Positions 1-8,683 of a DNA stretch of 64,000 nucleotides are shown here, one piece after another. The translations under genes were made by a program, and so were the position numbers. This stretch comes from Psychromonas aquimarina ATCC BAA-1526 (lineage in GTDB: Bacteria > Pseudomonadota > Gammaproteobacteria > Enterobacterales > Psychromonadaceae), in assembly GCF_000428725.1 (NCBI RefSeq), contig NZ_AUAM01000013.1, positions 80,431-144,430 on the forward strand. The letters are read 5' to 3'. Each line of letters begins with the position of its first letter. The first letter of the stretch is position 1. The notes under the pieces are model-generated. The model saw only the letters and a program-made list of their open reading frames with translations, did not search any database and was not told the DNA's origin.

Positions 1-1903
1 GCCAGGGTGTCGCCCCCAATGCTAAGGAGCCCATAGTTAAACTTTTCGGTACACTAAAAACAGCATCTTCTGCGATGGAGAAAATAGTCGGGATAACCGC
101 AAACCCCATGGCAATACCAACAACCAGTGAATTACGCTGGTCAAAATCAATACCCAGTTCATTGGTCAGGTACATACGCGTATCCCCGTCAAATAACCAT
201 AGTTCCAGACTACCGCTGCAGTGCATGGACAGGTAACCGGCAAGCAGCAGAACCGGGATCAGAATTAACGGATGATAGCCGTCAGGAAGCGAGTCTTTAA
301 CAGGCTTAGGTAAAACAGTGCAGATAAATGCAGCCGCTAATACACTCAGCGGCAGACTAATCAGCAGCAGAATAATTCCCGGCAGATGATTCTCAACCAG
401 AGGCGCCAGCCACAGACCGGCAAGAAAACCTAAAATAACCGTCGGCAGTGCTTCCATTATTTCAACCGTAGGTTTGATATAGGAGCGAATTGCCGGAGAC
501 ATAAAATAAGCAGTATAAACAGCGGCAGAGACAGCAATCGGCACCGCAAACAACATCGCATAAAAAGCCGCTTTTATTGTTCCAAATGAAATCGGTATCA
601 GGCTCATTTTAGCTTCAAAATCATCACTGGCTGAAGTCGACTGCCAGACATACTGGGGTTCGGGGTAACCTTCATACCAGACTTTCTGCCAAAGTGCCGA
701 CCAGGTAATTTCAGGATGTTCATTATCCAGAGCCAGCAGACGCAGGCTGCTGTTATCAGCAATTAACAGCGCATCGGCACGCGGAGATACTGCGATCTGC
801 ATAGCGCTGCTGTCACTCAGCTTTGTGGTTAACAGACGGGCATCACCTGTGGTGTGAAACAGCGACAGATATCCCAGGCTGTCGGTAGTTAAAAAACCTT
901 TGCGGAAATACTCAGGTGTAATAGCGCTGACATTACCCGGGGCTTTAAAGTCGCGGATAAAAGTAAAGGTGCGTTTATTATCCTGCAGAACTTCGAACCA
1001 CTGGCTGATTACACCATTATCATTTGCGACCATTAAAGAACTTGCACCGGTCAGCAGCTGCATATCAGTCACATCAGCATCTCGTGCATTAATTGTTAGA
1101 GCAGATTTAACGCGAATATTTTTAATATCAGCAACGTCATACACTAATAAATTATTTCCTGAGCGTACAAACAGATTGTTGAGATCCGGGCTGAGCAGCA
1201 TCTGATCCACCCGATGAGGCAGTGAAGGAAGCGCAACAGCCTGTTTTTCCCAGACCAGCTCATCGTTAAACATATTTTCTTCGGCAGTTAACAGGTAATA
1301 AATGCCGCGCCCGTCAGCGGTCACCACAGCAGCCGCCGCACTTTCTTCTGCAAGCTCAAAGGCAGCACTGATGATTTTCTGCTTGTGAACATCTATCTGC
1401 ATCCAGTCACTGCCGAAAGGGTAATTAATTTCAGGTGTTATCAAACGCACATCATCTGGATAGGAGGTGCTGAACTTAGGCTGGAATATTTTCACCCGCC
1501 CCTGTGCATCAGCAAACAGGTAAGCACCGGCAGAAGCCGATGTTTTAGCAAAAACACTGTGATTGGAGGATATTGTTTCTGCCAGCAGCAGCTCCCCCAG
1601 GTCAATATCACGTAAAGAGTAGAAAAGCAGTTTACCATCATCAGTAATCTGGTAAGTAATATCATTCTGCTCATCCAGGCCTAATGCTAATACTTCGGCA
1701 CTGCTTTGATAAGTGAACTCTTTCTTAGATTCAATGGTGGCGGGAGCGAAAATAGGAGAAACAACATAAAGCAGATAAGCGAATATCAGCAGCAGTGTCA
1801 GCAGCACCAGTGCCCCGCCGCTGCTGATACTGTATTTGACTAGTTTATCCTTGATAACACGTTTCTTATCGGCCTGTAACGTGTTTGATAAATCACCATG
1901 CAT
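1..1903 (-). CDS. pstC: PstC-type phosphate ABC transporter permease, long form (3' end off window)
   Basis: Inner-membrane permease subunit of a phosphate importer. The frame reads without a stop from an ATG at 1903 to the left edge, giving about 634 residues with the C-terminus missing. A transmembrane helix lies near residues 30-50. A large periplasmic region of beta-propeller-like character follows to about residue 430, and then hydrophobic permease helices begin, including the stretch PTVEIMEALPTVILGF that resembles the PstC permease core. This long PstC is known from Vibrio-type phosphate operons and is about twice the size of E. coli PstC. A Pho box and -10 lie upstream. pstA and pstB probably follow off the left edge. 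It differs from the short PstC at 42 kb, so the genome has two Pst systems. Confidence 0.85.
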   Translation of the reverse strand, partial: MHGDLSNTLQADKKRVIKDKLVKYSISSGGALVLLTLLLIFAYLLYVVSPIFAPATIESKKEFTYQSSAEVLALGLDEQNDITYQITDDGKLLFYSLRDIDLGELLLAETISSNHSVFAKTSASAGAYLFADAQGRVKIFQPKFSTSYPDDVRLITPEINYPFGSDWMQIDVHKQKIISAAFELAEESAAAAVVTADGRGIYYLLTAEENMFNDELVWEKQAVALPSLPHRVDQMLLSPDLNNLFVRSGNNLLVYDVADIKNIRVKSALTINARDADVTDMQLLTGASSLMVANDNGVISQWFEVLQDNKRTFTFIRDFKAPGNVSAITPEYFRKGFLTTDSLGYLSLFHTTGDARLLTTKLSDSSAMQIAVSPRADALLIADNSSLRLLALDNEHPEITWSALWQKVWYEGYPEPQYVWQSTSASDDFEAKMSLIPISFGTIKAAFYAMLFAVPIAVSAAVYTAYFMSPAIRSYIKPTVEIMEALPTVILGFLAGLWLAPLVENHLPGIILLLISLPLSVLAAAFICTVLPKPVKDSLPDGYHPLILIPVLLLAGYLSMHCSGSLELWLFDGDTRMYLTNELGIDFDQRNSLVVGIAMGFAVIPTIFSIAEDAVFSVPKSLTMGSLALGATPW

Positions 1904-2062
1904 TTATTTACTATCTCCAGCATATTTTCTACAAGTGCGGGTTAATGAACTTTACTGTCTGCAGCAGCCGGCTTTAAAATAAGTGTTTTGTTTTAGTCAC
2001 TCATATAAATAATTGAGTTATGGGGCTGCTTCATAAACAGCAGGCGCAAAACTTCAAGCTCT

Positions 2063-2096
2063 AGTATATTGCGCTTTTATGACAGTTATATTACAA
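2063..2096 (-). promoter_or_regulatory. Pho box and -10 of the long pstC gene
   Basis: On the minus strand TTGTAAT-ATAA-CTGTCAT occupies 2096-2079, matching the PhoB 7-4-7 direct repeat. Ten bases further lies TATACT (2068-2063), a good -10 element at the usual distance for a PhoB-activated promoter. The start codon is about 160 bases downstream. Confidence 0.8.
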
Positions 2097-2123
2097 ATGT
2101 ATAGTTTGTGACATAAAGCAGGT

Positions 2124-2151
2124 ATAAAAAAACCAGTCATCAGACTGGTTT
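2124..2151 (-). terminator. Rho-independent terminator after the aminotransferase gene
   Basis: A nine-base stem AAACCAGTC/GACTGGTTT with a four-base loop is followed by a T run on the minus strand. It separates the aminotransferase gene from the Pho promoter of pstC. Confidence 0.85.
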
Positions 2152-2174
2152 CTGCGGCTGCCGGCAGGATAGAT

Positions 2175-3368
2175 TTACTTATCCAGCGCCTTATGCAGCA
2201 CTTTACCTAAGCGCGCTATACCCTGTTCGATAATATCGGGATCAACACTTGAGAAGTTCAGGCGCAGTGTATGCAGACCGCGTTTACTAACGTAGAAGGG
2301 GTCGCCGGGAACAAAGGCGACTTTTTCTGCAATCGCTTTATCAAAAACCTCCATCGCAGACAGAGATTCGGGCAGGGTCACCCATAGAAACATGCCGCCT
2401 TCCGGATTGATATAGGTTACCTGCTTAGGAAAACAGCGTTTGATGGCATTTTCCATCACTAATTTCTGTTGACCGTATACCGCAATAATTTTTTCAATAT
2501 GCGCCGGCAGATCATTATCCTGTAAAAAACGGTGTAATACACGCTGACAGAAATAATTTGAGTGCAGATCCCCTGCCTGTTTAGCAATAATCAGTTTTTC
2601 CATCAGAGGTTTCGGCGCGACAATCCAGCCTAAACGAAACGACGGAACAACTGTTTTTGAAAATGAACCTAATAAGATAGTCTGCTCCGGCAGAAGTTCT
2701 TTGAAGGACTGCTTTTCTTCTCCTGAGAAGCGTAAATCTCCATAGGGGTTATCTTCGATTAACAGAGTGTTAGTTTTCGACAGACACTGCGCAACTGCAC
2801 GGCGGTTTTCATTAGTGTATGAAATACCCGACGGATTCTGAAAGTTCGGTACCGTATACATCAGTTTGGCATTACTGCTTTGCAGTGTTTCCTGCAGTGC
2901 GTTTATGTCCATGCCGTCCTGATTCACAGGTACTGAATTAAATTCTGCAGCATAAACTTCGAATGCCTGAATAGCACCTAAGTAACCGGGCTCTTCAATA
3001 ATAACCTGATCACCTTCGTTTAGTAAGACTTTACCAAGCAGATCCAGCCCCTGTTGAGAGCCGTTGGTGATCAGTATTTCATCAATATTTATGTCTAAAC
3101 CTTTAGCCTTGTAATCGGCAGCAATCATTTCACGCAGCGGCAGATAACCTTCAGTACTACTGTACTGCAGGATATCCTTACCATCTTCATTAAAGATATC
3201 ATTAGTTGCTTTCTGAAGCGCATCAACAGGAAACAGATCCCGGTTCGGCAGTCCGCCGGCAAAAGAGATGATTGACGGATCAACAGCCACTTTCAAGATT
3301 TCGCGAATGAAAGACGGCGGCACACCAGAGATACGGTTTGAAAAAAGCTCGTTCATAAAATTATCCAT
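2175..3368 (-). CDS. PLP-dependent class I/II aminotransferase (LysN/MocR-catalytic type)
   Basis: Cytosolic fold-type I aminotransferase of about 397 residues, without the N-terminal helix-turn-helix of MocR regulators. Visible family features are SFAGGLPNRDLFP near the N-terminus, the cofactor-binding region NPSG and the Schiff-base lysine in GSFSKTVVPSFRLGW. Relatives include 2-aminoadipate transaminase, but the amino-acid substrate cannot be read from sequence. I chose the ATG at 3368; a TTG ten codons upstream (3398) and an ATG four codons downstream are possible, and no start has a strong Shine-Dalgarno. It stands alone with its own terminator. Two AT-rich palindromes sit in or before its start region. 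Confidence 0.8.
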   Translation of the reverse strand: MDNFMNELFSNRISGVPPSFIREILKVAVDPSIISFAGGLPNRDLFPVDALQKATNDIFNEDGKDILQYSSTEGYLPLREMIAADYKAKGLDINIDEILITNGSQQGLDLLGKVLLNEGDQVIIEEPGYLGAIQAFEVYAAEFNSVPVNQDGMDINALQETLQSSNAKLMYTVPNFQNPSGISYTNENRRAVAQCLSKTNTLLIEDNPYGDLRFSGEEKQSFKELLPEQTILLGSFSKTVVPSFRLGWIVAPKPLMEKLIIAKQAGDLHSNYFCQRVLHRFLQDNDLPAHIEKIIAVYGQQKLVMENAIKRCFPKQVTYINPEGGMFLWVTLPESLSAMEVFDKAIAEKVAFVPGDPFYVSKRGLHTLRLNFSSVDPDIIEQGIARLGKVLHKALDK

Positions 3369-3680
3369 AATAACAGTTATTGAATTAGTGTTATTCAATA
3401 GGGTAAATGCAGAATAACCTTTTTATGTTATTTAAAAACAAATAACAAGGTTTAGACGTGTGATAAATCGAATTAATTAACTTTTCTATTATTTGCGGTA
3501 ATAAAGCAATGCTTTGTTTAGATACACAGCACAGATAAAAGTAACATATTGATTATAATAACTAATTATAAAATCAATAACAAAACAGCCGTGCCTGTAA
3601 CTAGATAAATCAGCTGTTCTGCTGTACTTACTTCGAGCAGAAGCTGCAGATAAATTATCCTCGGCATCAATTTCAGATTA
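3369..3680. other. Intergenic region upstream of the aminotransferase
   Basis: No gene is seen. It should hold the aminotransferase promoter. A perfect inverted repeat TGTTATTT-N6-AAATAACA lies at 3426-3447, and a second short palindrome, AATAACAGTTATT, lies just upstream of the chosen start. Either could be an operator for an unlinked regulator. Confidence 0.4.
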
Positions 3681-3707
3681 AAAAAAAGGAGACATAATGT
3701 CTCCTTT
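3680..3707 (-). terminator. Terminator of the thrS-infC-rpmI-rplT operon
   Basis: A ten-base stem AAAGGAGACA/TGTCTCCTTT with a three-base loop is followed by eight T on the minus strand, directly after rplT. Confidence 0.9.
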
Positions 3708-3738
3708 GGAAAATCTAATTAATCATCAGATAATTTGA

Positions 3739-4095
3739 TTAAGCTAGTGCTTTTTTAGCAACTTCAACTAAGTGAGCAAATGTTGCTTTATCAAATACTG
3801 CGATGTCTGCAAGGATCTTACGATCGATTTCAACAGAAGCCTTTTTAAGACCATTGATGAAACGGCTGTAAGATAGACCGCTTAGACGAGATGCAGCGTT
3901 AATACGTGCAATCCACAGCTGACGGAATTGACGTTTACGCTGACGACGGTCACGGTAAGCGTATTGACCAGCTTTAGTTACTGCTTGAACCGCTACGCGA
4001 TAAACACGTGAACGAGCTCCGTAATAACCTTTAGCTTGTTTTAAGACTTTCTTATGACGTGCACGCGCTTGTACACCACGTTTTACTCTTGGCAT
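3739..4095 (-). CDS. rplT: 50S ribosomal protein L20
   Basis: Large-subunit ribosomal protein that binds 23S rRNA early in assembly. The 118 residues are the normal length, with the family opening [20 protein letters not shown] and a very basic N-terminal half. It is the last gene of the infC-rpmI-rplT block, 15 bases after rpmI, and is followed by a strong terminator. In E. coli L20 represses rpmI-rplT translation; a similar control is likely but I did not model the RNA. Confidence 0.98.
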   Translation of the reverse strand: MPRVKRGVQARARHKKVLKQAKGYYGARSRVYRVAVQAVTKAGQYAYRDRRQRKRQFRQLWIARINAASRLSGLSYSRFINGLKKASVEIDRKILADIAVFDKATFAHLVEVAKKALA

Positions 4096-4110
4096 TTTTT
4101 AATTCCTTAC

Positions 4111-4308
4111 TTAAGCGAATGGTAACATTCTGTTAATACTTGGTACGTCTACTTTCGCTACCATGCTTTGAGCACGCAGGTGGCGTTTACGTTTAGTAGA
4201 CTTCTTAGTAAGGATGTGACGTAAGTGTGATTGCTTACGCTTAAAACCACCAGAAGCAGTCTTTTTAAAGCGCTTTGCAGCACCTTTGTTAGATTTCATT
4301 TTAGGCAT
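4111..4308 (-). CDS. rpmI: 50S ribosomal protein L35
   Basis: Small basic large-subunit protein of 65 residues, the family length, starting [20 protein letters not shown], which is the typical L35 N-terminus. It lies between infC and rplT in the universal order. The 104-base gap from infC is where E. coli carries part of the L20 operator, so translational control here is plausible by analogy. Confidence 0.98.
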   Translation of the reverse strand: MPKMKSNKGAAKRFKKTASGGFKRKQSHLRHILTKKSTKRKRHLRAQSMVAKVDVPSINRMLPFA

Positions 4309-4412
4309 TGCGAACTCCGCATTGTTCTAAGTTTATATTAAACCAGTAAGGCGAATGACAACACAGTTATGCATTTATTAATGCACAACTGCATATAACA
4401 TTACTTTATGCC

Positions 4413-4955
4413 TTAGCTAGCACGTTTAGGGCCTAACACCATAACCATCTGACGGCCTTCCATTTTCGGGAAAGACTCGACAACAGATATCTCAGCTAAA
4501 TCCGCTTTAATACGGTTTAGAAGATTCAATCCTAATGACTGGTGTGCCATTTCACGACCACGATAACGCAGTGTTACTTTAGCTTTGTTACCCTCTTCAA
4601 GAAAGCGAGTCAGGTTGCGTAGTTTTACCTGATAATCGCCTTCATCAGTCCCAGGACGGAATTTTATTTCCTTCAACTGAACCTGTTTCTGATTCTTCCG
4701 CTGTTCTTTAACGGATTTACTCTTTTCGTACAGAAATTTGCCATAATTCATGATGCGACAAACTGGCGGCTCAGCATTTGGGCTGATCTCAACTAAGTCT
4801 AAATCTGCATCAATTGCCATTTCTTTTGCTTCATCTAGTGAAACAATACCAACTGGTTTGCCTTCCGAATCAGAAAGACGAACTTCAGTCCCAGTGATCT
4901 CATCATTCAAACGATGTTTATTGCCCTGTTGCGGGGCTTTTCTTGCACCTTTTAT
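4413..4955 (-). CDS. infC: Translation initiation factor IF-3, with an apparent AUA start codon
   Basis: IF-3 binds the 30S subunit and checks start-codon pairing. The protein has the usual N domain ([20 protein letters not shown]), a lysine-rich linker and the C domain ending [11 protein letters not shown], about 180 residues. The only nearby TTG (4970) overlaps the Shine-Dalgarno GGAGGA itself. Seven bases after GGAGGA comes ATA AAA GGT, aligned with the AUU AAA GGC start of E. coli infC, so I place the start at the ATA (4955-4953). E. coli IF-3 represses its own gene through its rare AUU start, and AUA would serve the same role. It follows thrS closely. Confidence 0.9.
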   Translation of the reverse strand: MKGARKAPQQGNKHRLNDEITGTEVRLSDSEGKPVGIVSLDEAKEMAIDADLDLVEISPNAEPPVCRIMNYGKFLYEKSKSVKEQRKNQKQVQLKEIKFRPGTDEGDYQVKLRNLTRFLEEGNKAKVTLRYRGREMAHQSLGLNLLNRIKADLAEISVVESFPKMEGRQMVMVLGPKRAS

Positions 4956-4976
4956 AACAAATTCCTCCAAATAGAT

Positions 4977-6884
4977 TTAACGACGTGTAATGATTTCTTC
5001 TTTAACATAATTAACAAAGTCTTCGACTTTATATTTTCCTAAATCATCACCTTTACGTGTTCTTACAGCCACTTCCCCGGCTTCGACTTCTTTATCACCG
5101 ATAACAAGTAAATACGGAACACGCTTTAAAGTATGCTCGCGGATTTTAAAGCCTATTTTCTCATTTCTCAAGTCCGAAATGGCTCTAATTCCCGATTTTT
5201 TCAATTTATTTACAACTTCCTGCACAAAATCAGACTGTTTGTCGGTAATGTTCATCACCACAACCTGCTGCGGTGATAACCACGTCGGGTAAATACCTGC
5301 GTACTCTTCAGTTAGAATACCGATAAAGCGTTCTAGTGAGCCTAAAATCGCACGGTGGATCATAACCGGCGTATGGCGTTCGTTATCTTCACCGACAAAT
5401 GAAGCATCTAGACGACCCGGCATTGAGAAATCAAGCTGGATAGTACCGCACTGCCATGCACGGCCTAAACAGTCATACAGAGTAAATTCAATTTTCGGAC
5501 CATAGAATGCACCTTCGCCCGGCAGTATATCATACTTAATGTCGTTTTTATCTAAGGCATCGCCTAAAGCAGCTTCAGCTTTATCCCAGGTTGCATCATC
5601 ACCTACGCGCTGATCCGGGCGGGTTGATAATTTAACTTCGATATCATCAAAACCAAAGGTTTTGTAACATTCAAATACCATTTGAATACATGCAGATACT
5701 TCACTAAGAATCTGCTCTTCCGTACAGAAGATATGTGCGTCATCCTGAGTAAAGCTGCGCACGCGCATCAGACCGTGCAGTGAACCCGATGGTTCATTAC
5801 GGTGACAAGAACCGAACTCTGCCATACGCAGCGGCAGATCACGGTAAGACTTCAACCCCTGGTTAAAGATCTGTACATGGCCCGGACAGTTCATCGGTTT
5901 AATCGCGTAATCGCGGTTTTCCGAACAAGTACAGAACATATTGTCTTTGTATTTACCCCAGTGACCAGATTTCTCCCAAAGAGAACGATCTAATATCTGT
6001 GGTGCTTTTACTTCCTGATAATCATAAGCTTCAGTCTGCTCACGAACATATTTCTCTAATTCGCGGTAAATAGTCCAGCCGTTATTATGCCAGAACACCA
6101 TACCCGGTGCTTCTTCCTGCATATGATAAAGGTCTAACTGTTTACCGATTTTACGGTGGTCACGTTTAGCCGCTTCTTCAAGACGTTTTAGGTATGCCTT
6201 AAGCTGCTTTTTATCAGCCCATGCTGTGCCGTAAATACGCTGCAGCATTTTATTGTCTGAATCACCGCGCCAGTAAGCACCGGCAACTTTCATCAGTTTA
6301 AAATACTGACAGAATTTCATTACCGGTACGTGCGGACCACGACACATATCGATATATTCTTCATGATGGTATAAACCTGGACGGTCATCTTTGTGGATGC
6401 CTTCAAGAATCTCCAGCTTATACTCTTCACCGCGCTCTTTAAAAACGCTGACAGCTTCATCTACCGATACTTTCTTTTTAATCACAGAATAATTGGTTTT
6501 AACCAGCTCATTCATGCGTTTTTCAATTTTTGCCAGCTCTTCATCATTGATAGCAACATCTAAGTCGATATCGTAATAAAAGCCGTTTTCGATAGTCGGA
6601 CCGATAGCCATTTTAGCTTTAGGGTAAAGCTGTTTAACTGCGTGACCTAATAAATGCGCGCAGGAGTGACGTAATATTTCTAAACCTTCATCATCTTTTG
6701 CGGTGATGATAGAGATATTTACATCATCTTCAATGGGATCACAGGCATCAACTAATTGACCGTCTACACGACCGGCGATACATGCTTTCGCAAGACCCGG
6801 ACCGATATCAGCGGCGATTTCCATTATTGATGTAGTATTTTCGAATTGACGTTGATTACCGTCGGGAAGAGTAATTATTGGCAT
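4977..6884 (-). CDS. thrS: Threonyl-tRNA synthetase
   Basis: Class II synthetase charging tRNA-Thr in the cytosol. The 635 residues contain an N-terminal TGS domain, the editing domain with [16 protein letters not shown], the catalytic core and a C-terminal anticodon-binding domain. Zinc ligands are visible as the Cys of MNCPGH, the His of the DDAHIF region and the His of [13 protein letters not shown]. The start is the ATG at 6884, preceded by GAGGAAAA, and gives the standard MPIITLPDG opening; a longer frame reaching 6923 would swallow the leader hairpin. It heads the operon with infC, rpmI and rplT. The leader carries a tRNA-Thr anticodon-like hairpin, which suggests autoregulation. Confidence 0.98.
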   Translation of the reverse strand: MPIITLPDGNQRQFENTTSIMEIAADIGPGLAKACIAGRVDGQLVDACDPIEDDVNISIITAKDDEGLEILRHSCAHLLGHAVKQLYPKAKMAIGPTIENGFYYDIDLDVAINDEELAKIEKRMNELVKTNYSVIKKKVSVDEAVSVFKERGEEYKLEILEGIHKDDRPGLYHHEEYIDMCRGPHVPVMKFCQYFKLMKVAGAYWRGDSDNKMLQRIYGTAWADKKQLKAYLKRLEEAAKRDHRKIGKQLDLYHMQEEAPGMVFWHNNGWTIYRELEKYVREQTEAYDYQEVKAPQILDRSLWEKSGHWGKYKDNMFCTCSENRDYAIKPMNCPGHVQIFNQGLKSYRDLPLRMAEFGSCHRNEPSGSLHGLMRVRSFTQDDAHIFCTEEQILSEVSACIQMVFECYKTFGFDDIEVKLSTRPDQRVGDDATWDKAEAALGDALDKNDIKYDILPGEGAFYGPKIEFTLYDCLGRAWQCGTIQLDFSMPGRLDASFVGEDNERHTPVMIHRAILGSLERFIGILTEEYAGIYPTWLSPQQVVVMNITDKQSDFVQEVVNKLKKSGIRAISDLRNEKIGFKIREHTLKRVPYLLVIGDKEVEAGEVAVRTRKGDDLGKYKVEDFVNYVKEEIITRR

Positions 6885-6902
6885 GCTATTTTCCTCACAG
6901 TG

Positions 6903-6923
6903 ATGCTTCCAACCAAAAAGCAT
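6903..6923 (-). promoter_or_regulatory. thrS leader hairpin mimicking the tRNA-Thr(GGU) anticodon arm
   Basis: On the minus strand ATGCTTT-TTGGTTG-GAAGCAT forms a seven-base-pair stem (last pair U-G) closing a seven-base loop. Read as an anticodon loop it has U at position 33 and GGU at 34-36, a threonine anticodon. It ends 18 bases before the thrS start, just before the Shine-Dalgarno. E. coli ThrRS represses its own mRNA through similar anticodon-like arms. Confidence 0.65.
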
Positions 6924-7052
6924 TTGTATTATCTATAAAAACGAAGCGCGCATTTTAAAGCAATATAAGCCGCATGAAAAGCGGCAATTATCAATCGCTT
7001 AAAAGTTAAACATATTTTTAATGGATAATGAGTTAAACAGCCTGAAAGTTAT

Positions 7053-7319
7053 CTATTTTTTGCTTTTTGCCGGGGTGCTTTCTGGTAAAAAATCATTGCC
7101 TTTAAACAGATTTAATACCACCTCCTTGTTACTTGCCAGGTACAGACCGAGCTCCTCTAACTGCTCATCATCTAAGGTAACCGAGCTTGCTCCCAAAAAT
7201 GCCGCCAGCTGATCAGCACTGTCTAACATTTTGTCATAAGCATCAGCTTCTTTTTTGCTGGTAAAGGTCATTTTTTCAACACCTTTTCTTTCTACAATGT
7301 ATTTTATAATTACTGCCAC
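7053..7319 (-). CDS. yebG: YebG family SOS-inducible protein
   Basis: Small cytosolic protein of 88 residues related to E. coli YebG, a DNA-damage-inducible protein of unknown biochemical role. The family block VEKMTFTSKKEADAYDKMLD is nearly identical to E. coli. I start at the GTG at 7319 (protein MAVIIKYIVERKG), which matches the E. coli N-terminus and has AAGAGG upstream; the longer frame to 7358 has no support. A perfect LexA box lies about 40 bases upstream. A weak hairpin follows before thrS. Confidence 0.93.
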   Translation of the reverse strand: MAVIIKYIVERKGVEKMTFTSKKEADAYDKMLDSADQLAAFLGASSVTLDDEQLEELGLYLASNKEVVLNLFKGNDFLPESTPAKSKK

Positions 7320-7360
7320 GGCGGCCTCTTTTATAATTCGATAATGAACAGGTACCACAC

Positions 7361-7376
7361 CTGTTTTTTTATACAG
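7361..7376. promoter_or_regulatory. LexA (SOS) box of yebG
   Basis: CTGTTTTTTTATACAG matches the LexA consensus CTGT-N8-ACAG in all fixed positions. It lies 42 bases upstream of the yebG start. Confidence 0.88.
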
Positions 7377-7467
7377 TAAAATATTTATATTTAAGATGCA
7401 AGCTTTGTTTAAAGATATAAACTTTGCTATCTTCTACTTTACCTATTAAAACATATGAATATAGCCA

Positions 7468-8061
7468 GTGAAAACAATCATCTGCCACCATTGTGATATG
7501 GTTTCAAAAGTACCGAAATTAAAAGCGGGTTACGCGGCAAAATGCATACGCTGCGGGCGGCTGATCGCCAAAAACAGCTTATGTGACCCTTCCGGTATAC
7601 TGGCTTTATGCATAGCAGCCCTGATTCTTCTTGTACCTGCCTTCTCTTTTCCGTTAATTTCCATTCATCTGTTAGGCATTACCGAAGGGGCTAATTTATT
7701 ACAAGGCGCTTTAATGATGACCGACAACGCGCCGGTTGTCTCATTTGTGGTTCTATTTTGTGCTGTGATTGCACCTACCCTGTTAATTTTAACCATCACT
7801 TTCAGCAGTGCCTGTTTAACATTTAACTATCACCCGCCTTATCTGCCGAAAATTTTTAAAATAACCCGTATTCTTATACACTGGTCGATGCTTGAGGTAT
7901 ATATGGTGAGTTTAATGGTTGCCATTTTTAAACTCATGACCTACGCCGATCTGTATTTAGGGTCGGGTTTTTATTTTTTTGCAGCCCTGTTACTGCTTAA
8001 TATGACGATTTTAAGTAATTATAATAATCATGATTATTGGGAGCGCTATATACATGGATAA
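7468..8061 (+). CDS. PqiA/LetA (YebS)-like membrane protein, N-terminal half
   Basis: Inner-membrane protein of 197 residues matching one of the two PqiA domains of E. coli LetA (YebS), the partner of LetB in lipid transport across the periplasm. A zinc-ribbon-like module (CHHC at residues 6-9 and CIRC near 26-29) precedes four hydrophobic helices. E. coli LetA is one protein of about 427 residues with two such domains; here the domains are separate genes. It starts at a GTG without a strong Shine-Dalgarno. Its stop overlaps the next start in ATGGATAA, so the two are translationally coupled. Confidence 0.88.
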   Translation: MKTIICHHCDMVSKVPKLKAGYAAKCIRCGRLIAKNSLCDPSGILALCIAALILLVPAFSFPLISIHLLGITEGANLLQGALMMTDNAPVVSFVVLFCAVIAPTLLILTITFSSACLTFNYHPPYLPKIFKITRILIHWSMLEVYMVSLMVAIFKLMTYADLYLGSGFYFFAALLLLNMTILSNYNNHDYWERYIHG

Positions 8062-8683
8062 ACGCGCGACAGCAGGAAAAACCGGTATAGAACAAGGACT
8101 GCAGCTTTGCAGTATCTGCGGCAATTACTCAAAACAGATTGATAACCCAGAAATCTGCCCGGTATGCTTTAACGATATCAGCCAGCGCAAAAAAAACAGT
8201 TTACAAAAAACCTGGGCATTATTAATTACATCAGTGGTATTCATTATCCCGGCAAATTTGTACCCGATTACCTATCTGCTGAAAAATAACACTTTATATC
8301 CTGATACTATATTTTCAGGAATTTTAAGTTTAATCAACAGTGATATGCTCGGCATTGCTTTAATCGTATTTGTTGCGTCAATAGCAGTTCCAATTTTTAA
8401 AATCGCCGCATTAGCGGTAATTGCATTATCAGTACAGCTGCATTGGAACTTAAGCCCCAAAAAACAGCTCTGGGCATTTGGATTCGTTGACTGGATAGGA
8501 AAATGGTCGATCCTGGATCTGTTTGTTATATCAATTATGGTTGCCGTTTTCGATAAAGGACACCTTTTGTCCGTATATCCGGGAATCGCGGCAACTTCTT
8601 TTACAGTAGTAGTCATCACCACCTTATTTGCAGCTAACAGCTTCGATACACGTTTAATTTGGGACGCTCAAACACATGAATGA
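8054..8683 (+). CDS. PqiA/LetA (YebS)-like membrane protein, C-terminal half
   Basis: Second PqiA domain as a separate gene of 209 residues. The cytosolic module CSIC...CPVC (about residues 18-38) is followed by four membrane segments. The start at the ATG at 8054 (MDKRATAGK) overlaps the preceding gene by eight bases; an in-frame ATG at 8030 lies deeper in that gene and is less likely. Its stop overlaps the letB start. With the first half it probably rebuilds a LetA-like complex that supplies or accepts lipids at the base of the LetB tunnel; that role is by analogy with E. coli. Confidence 0.88.
   Translation: MDKRATAGKTGIEQGLQLCSICGNYSKQIDNPEICPVCFNDISQRKKNSLQKTWALLITSVVFIIPANLYPITYLLKNNTLYPDTIFSGILSLINSDMLGIALIVFVASIAVPIFKIAALAVIALSVQLHWNLSPKKQLWAFGFVDWIGKWSILDLFVISIMVAVFDKGHLLSVYPGIAATSFTVVVITTLFAANSFDTRLIWDAQTHE

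Noticed and set aside
900..1615. Plus-strand open frames at the left edge
   Set aside because: They are shadows of the long pstC gene, which reads continuously on the minus strand with a clear family pattern.
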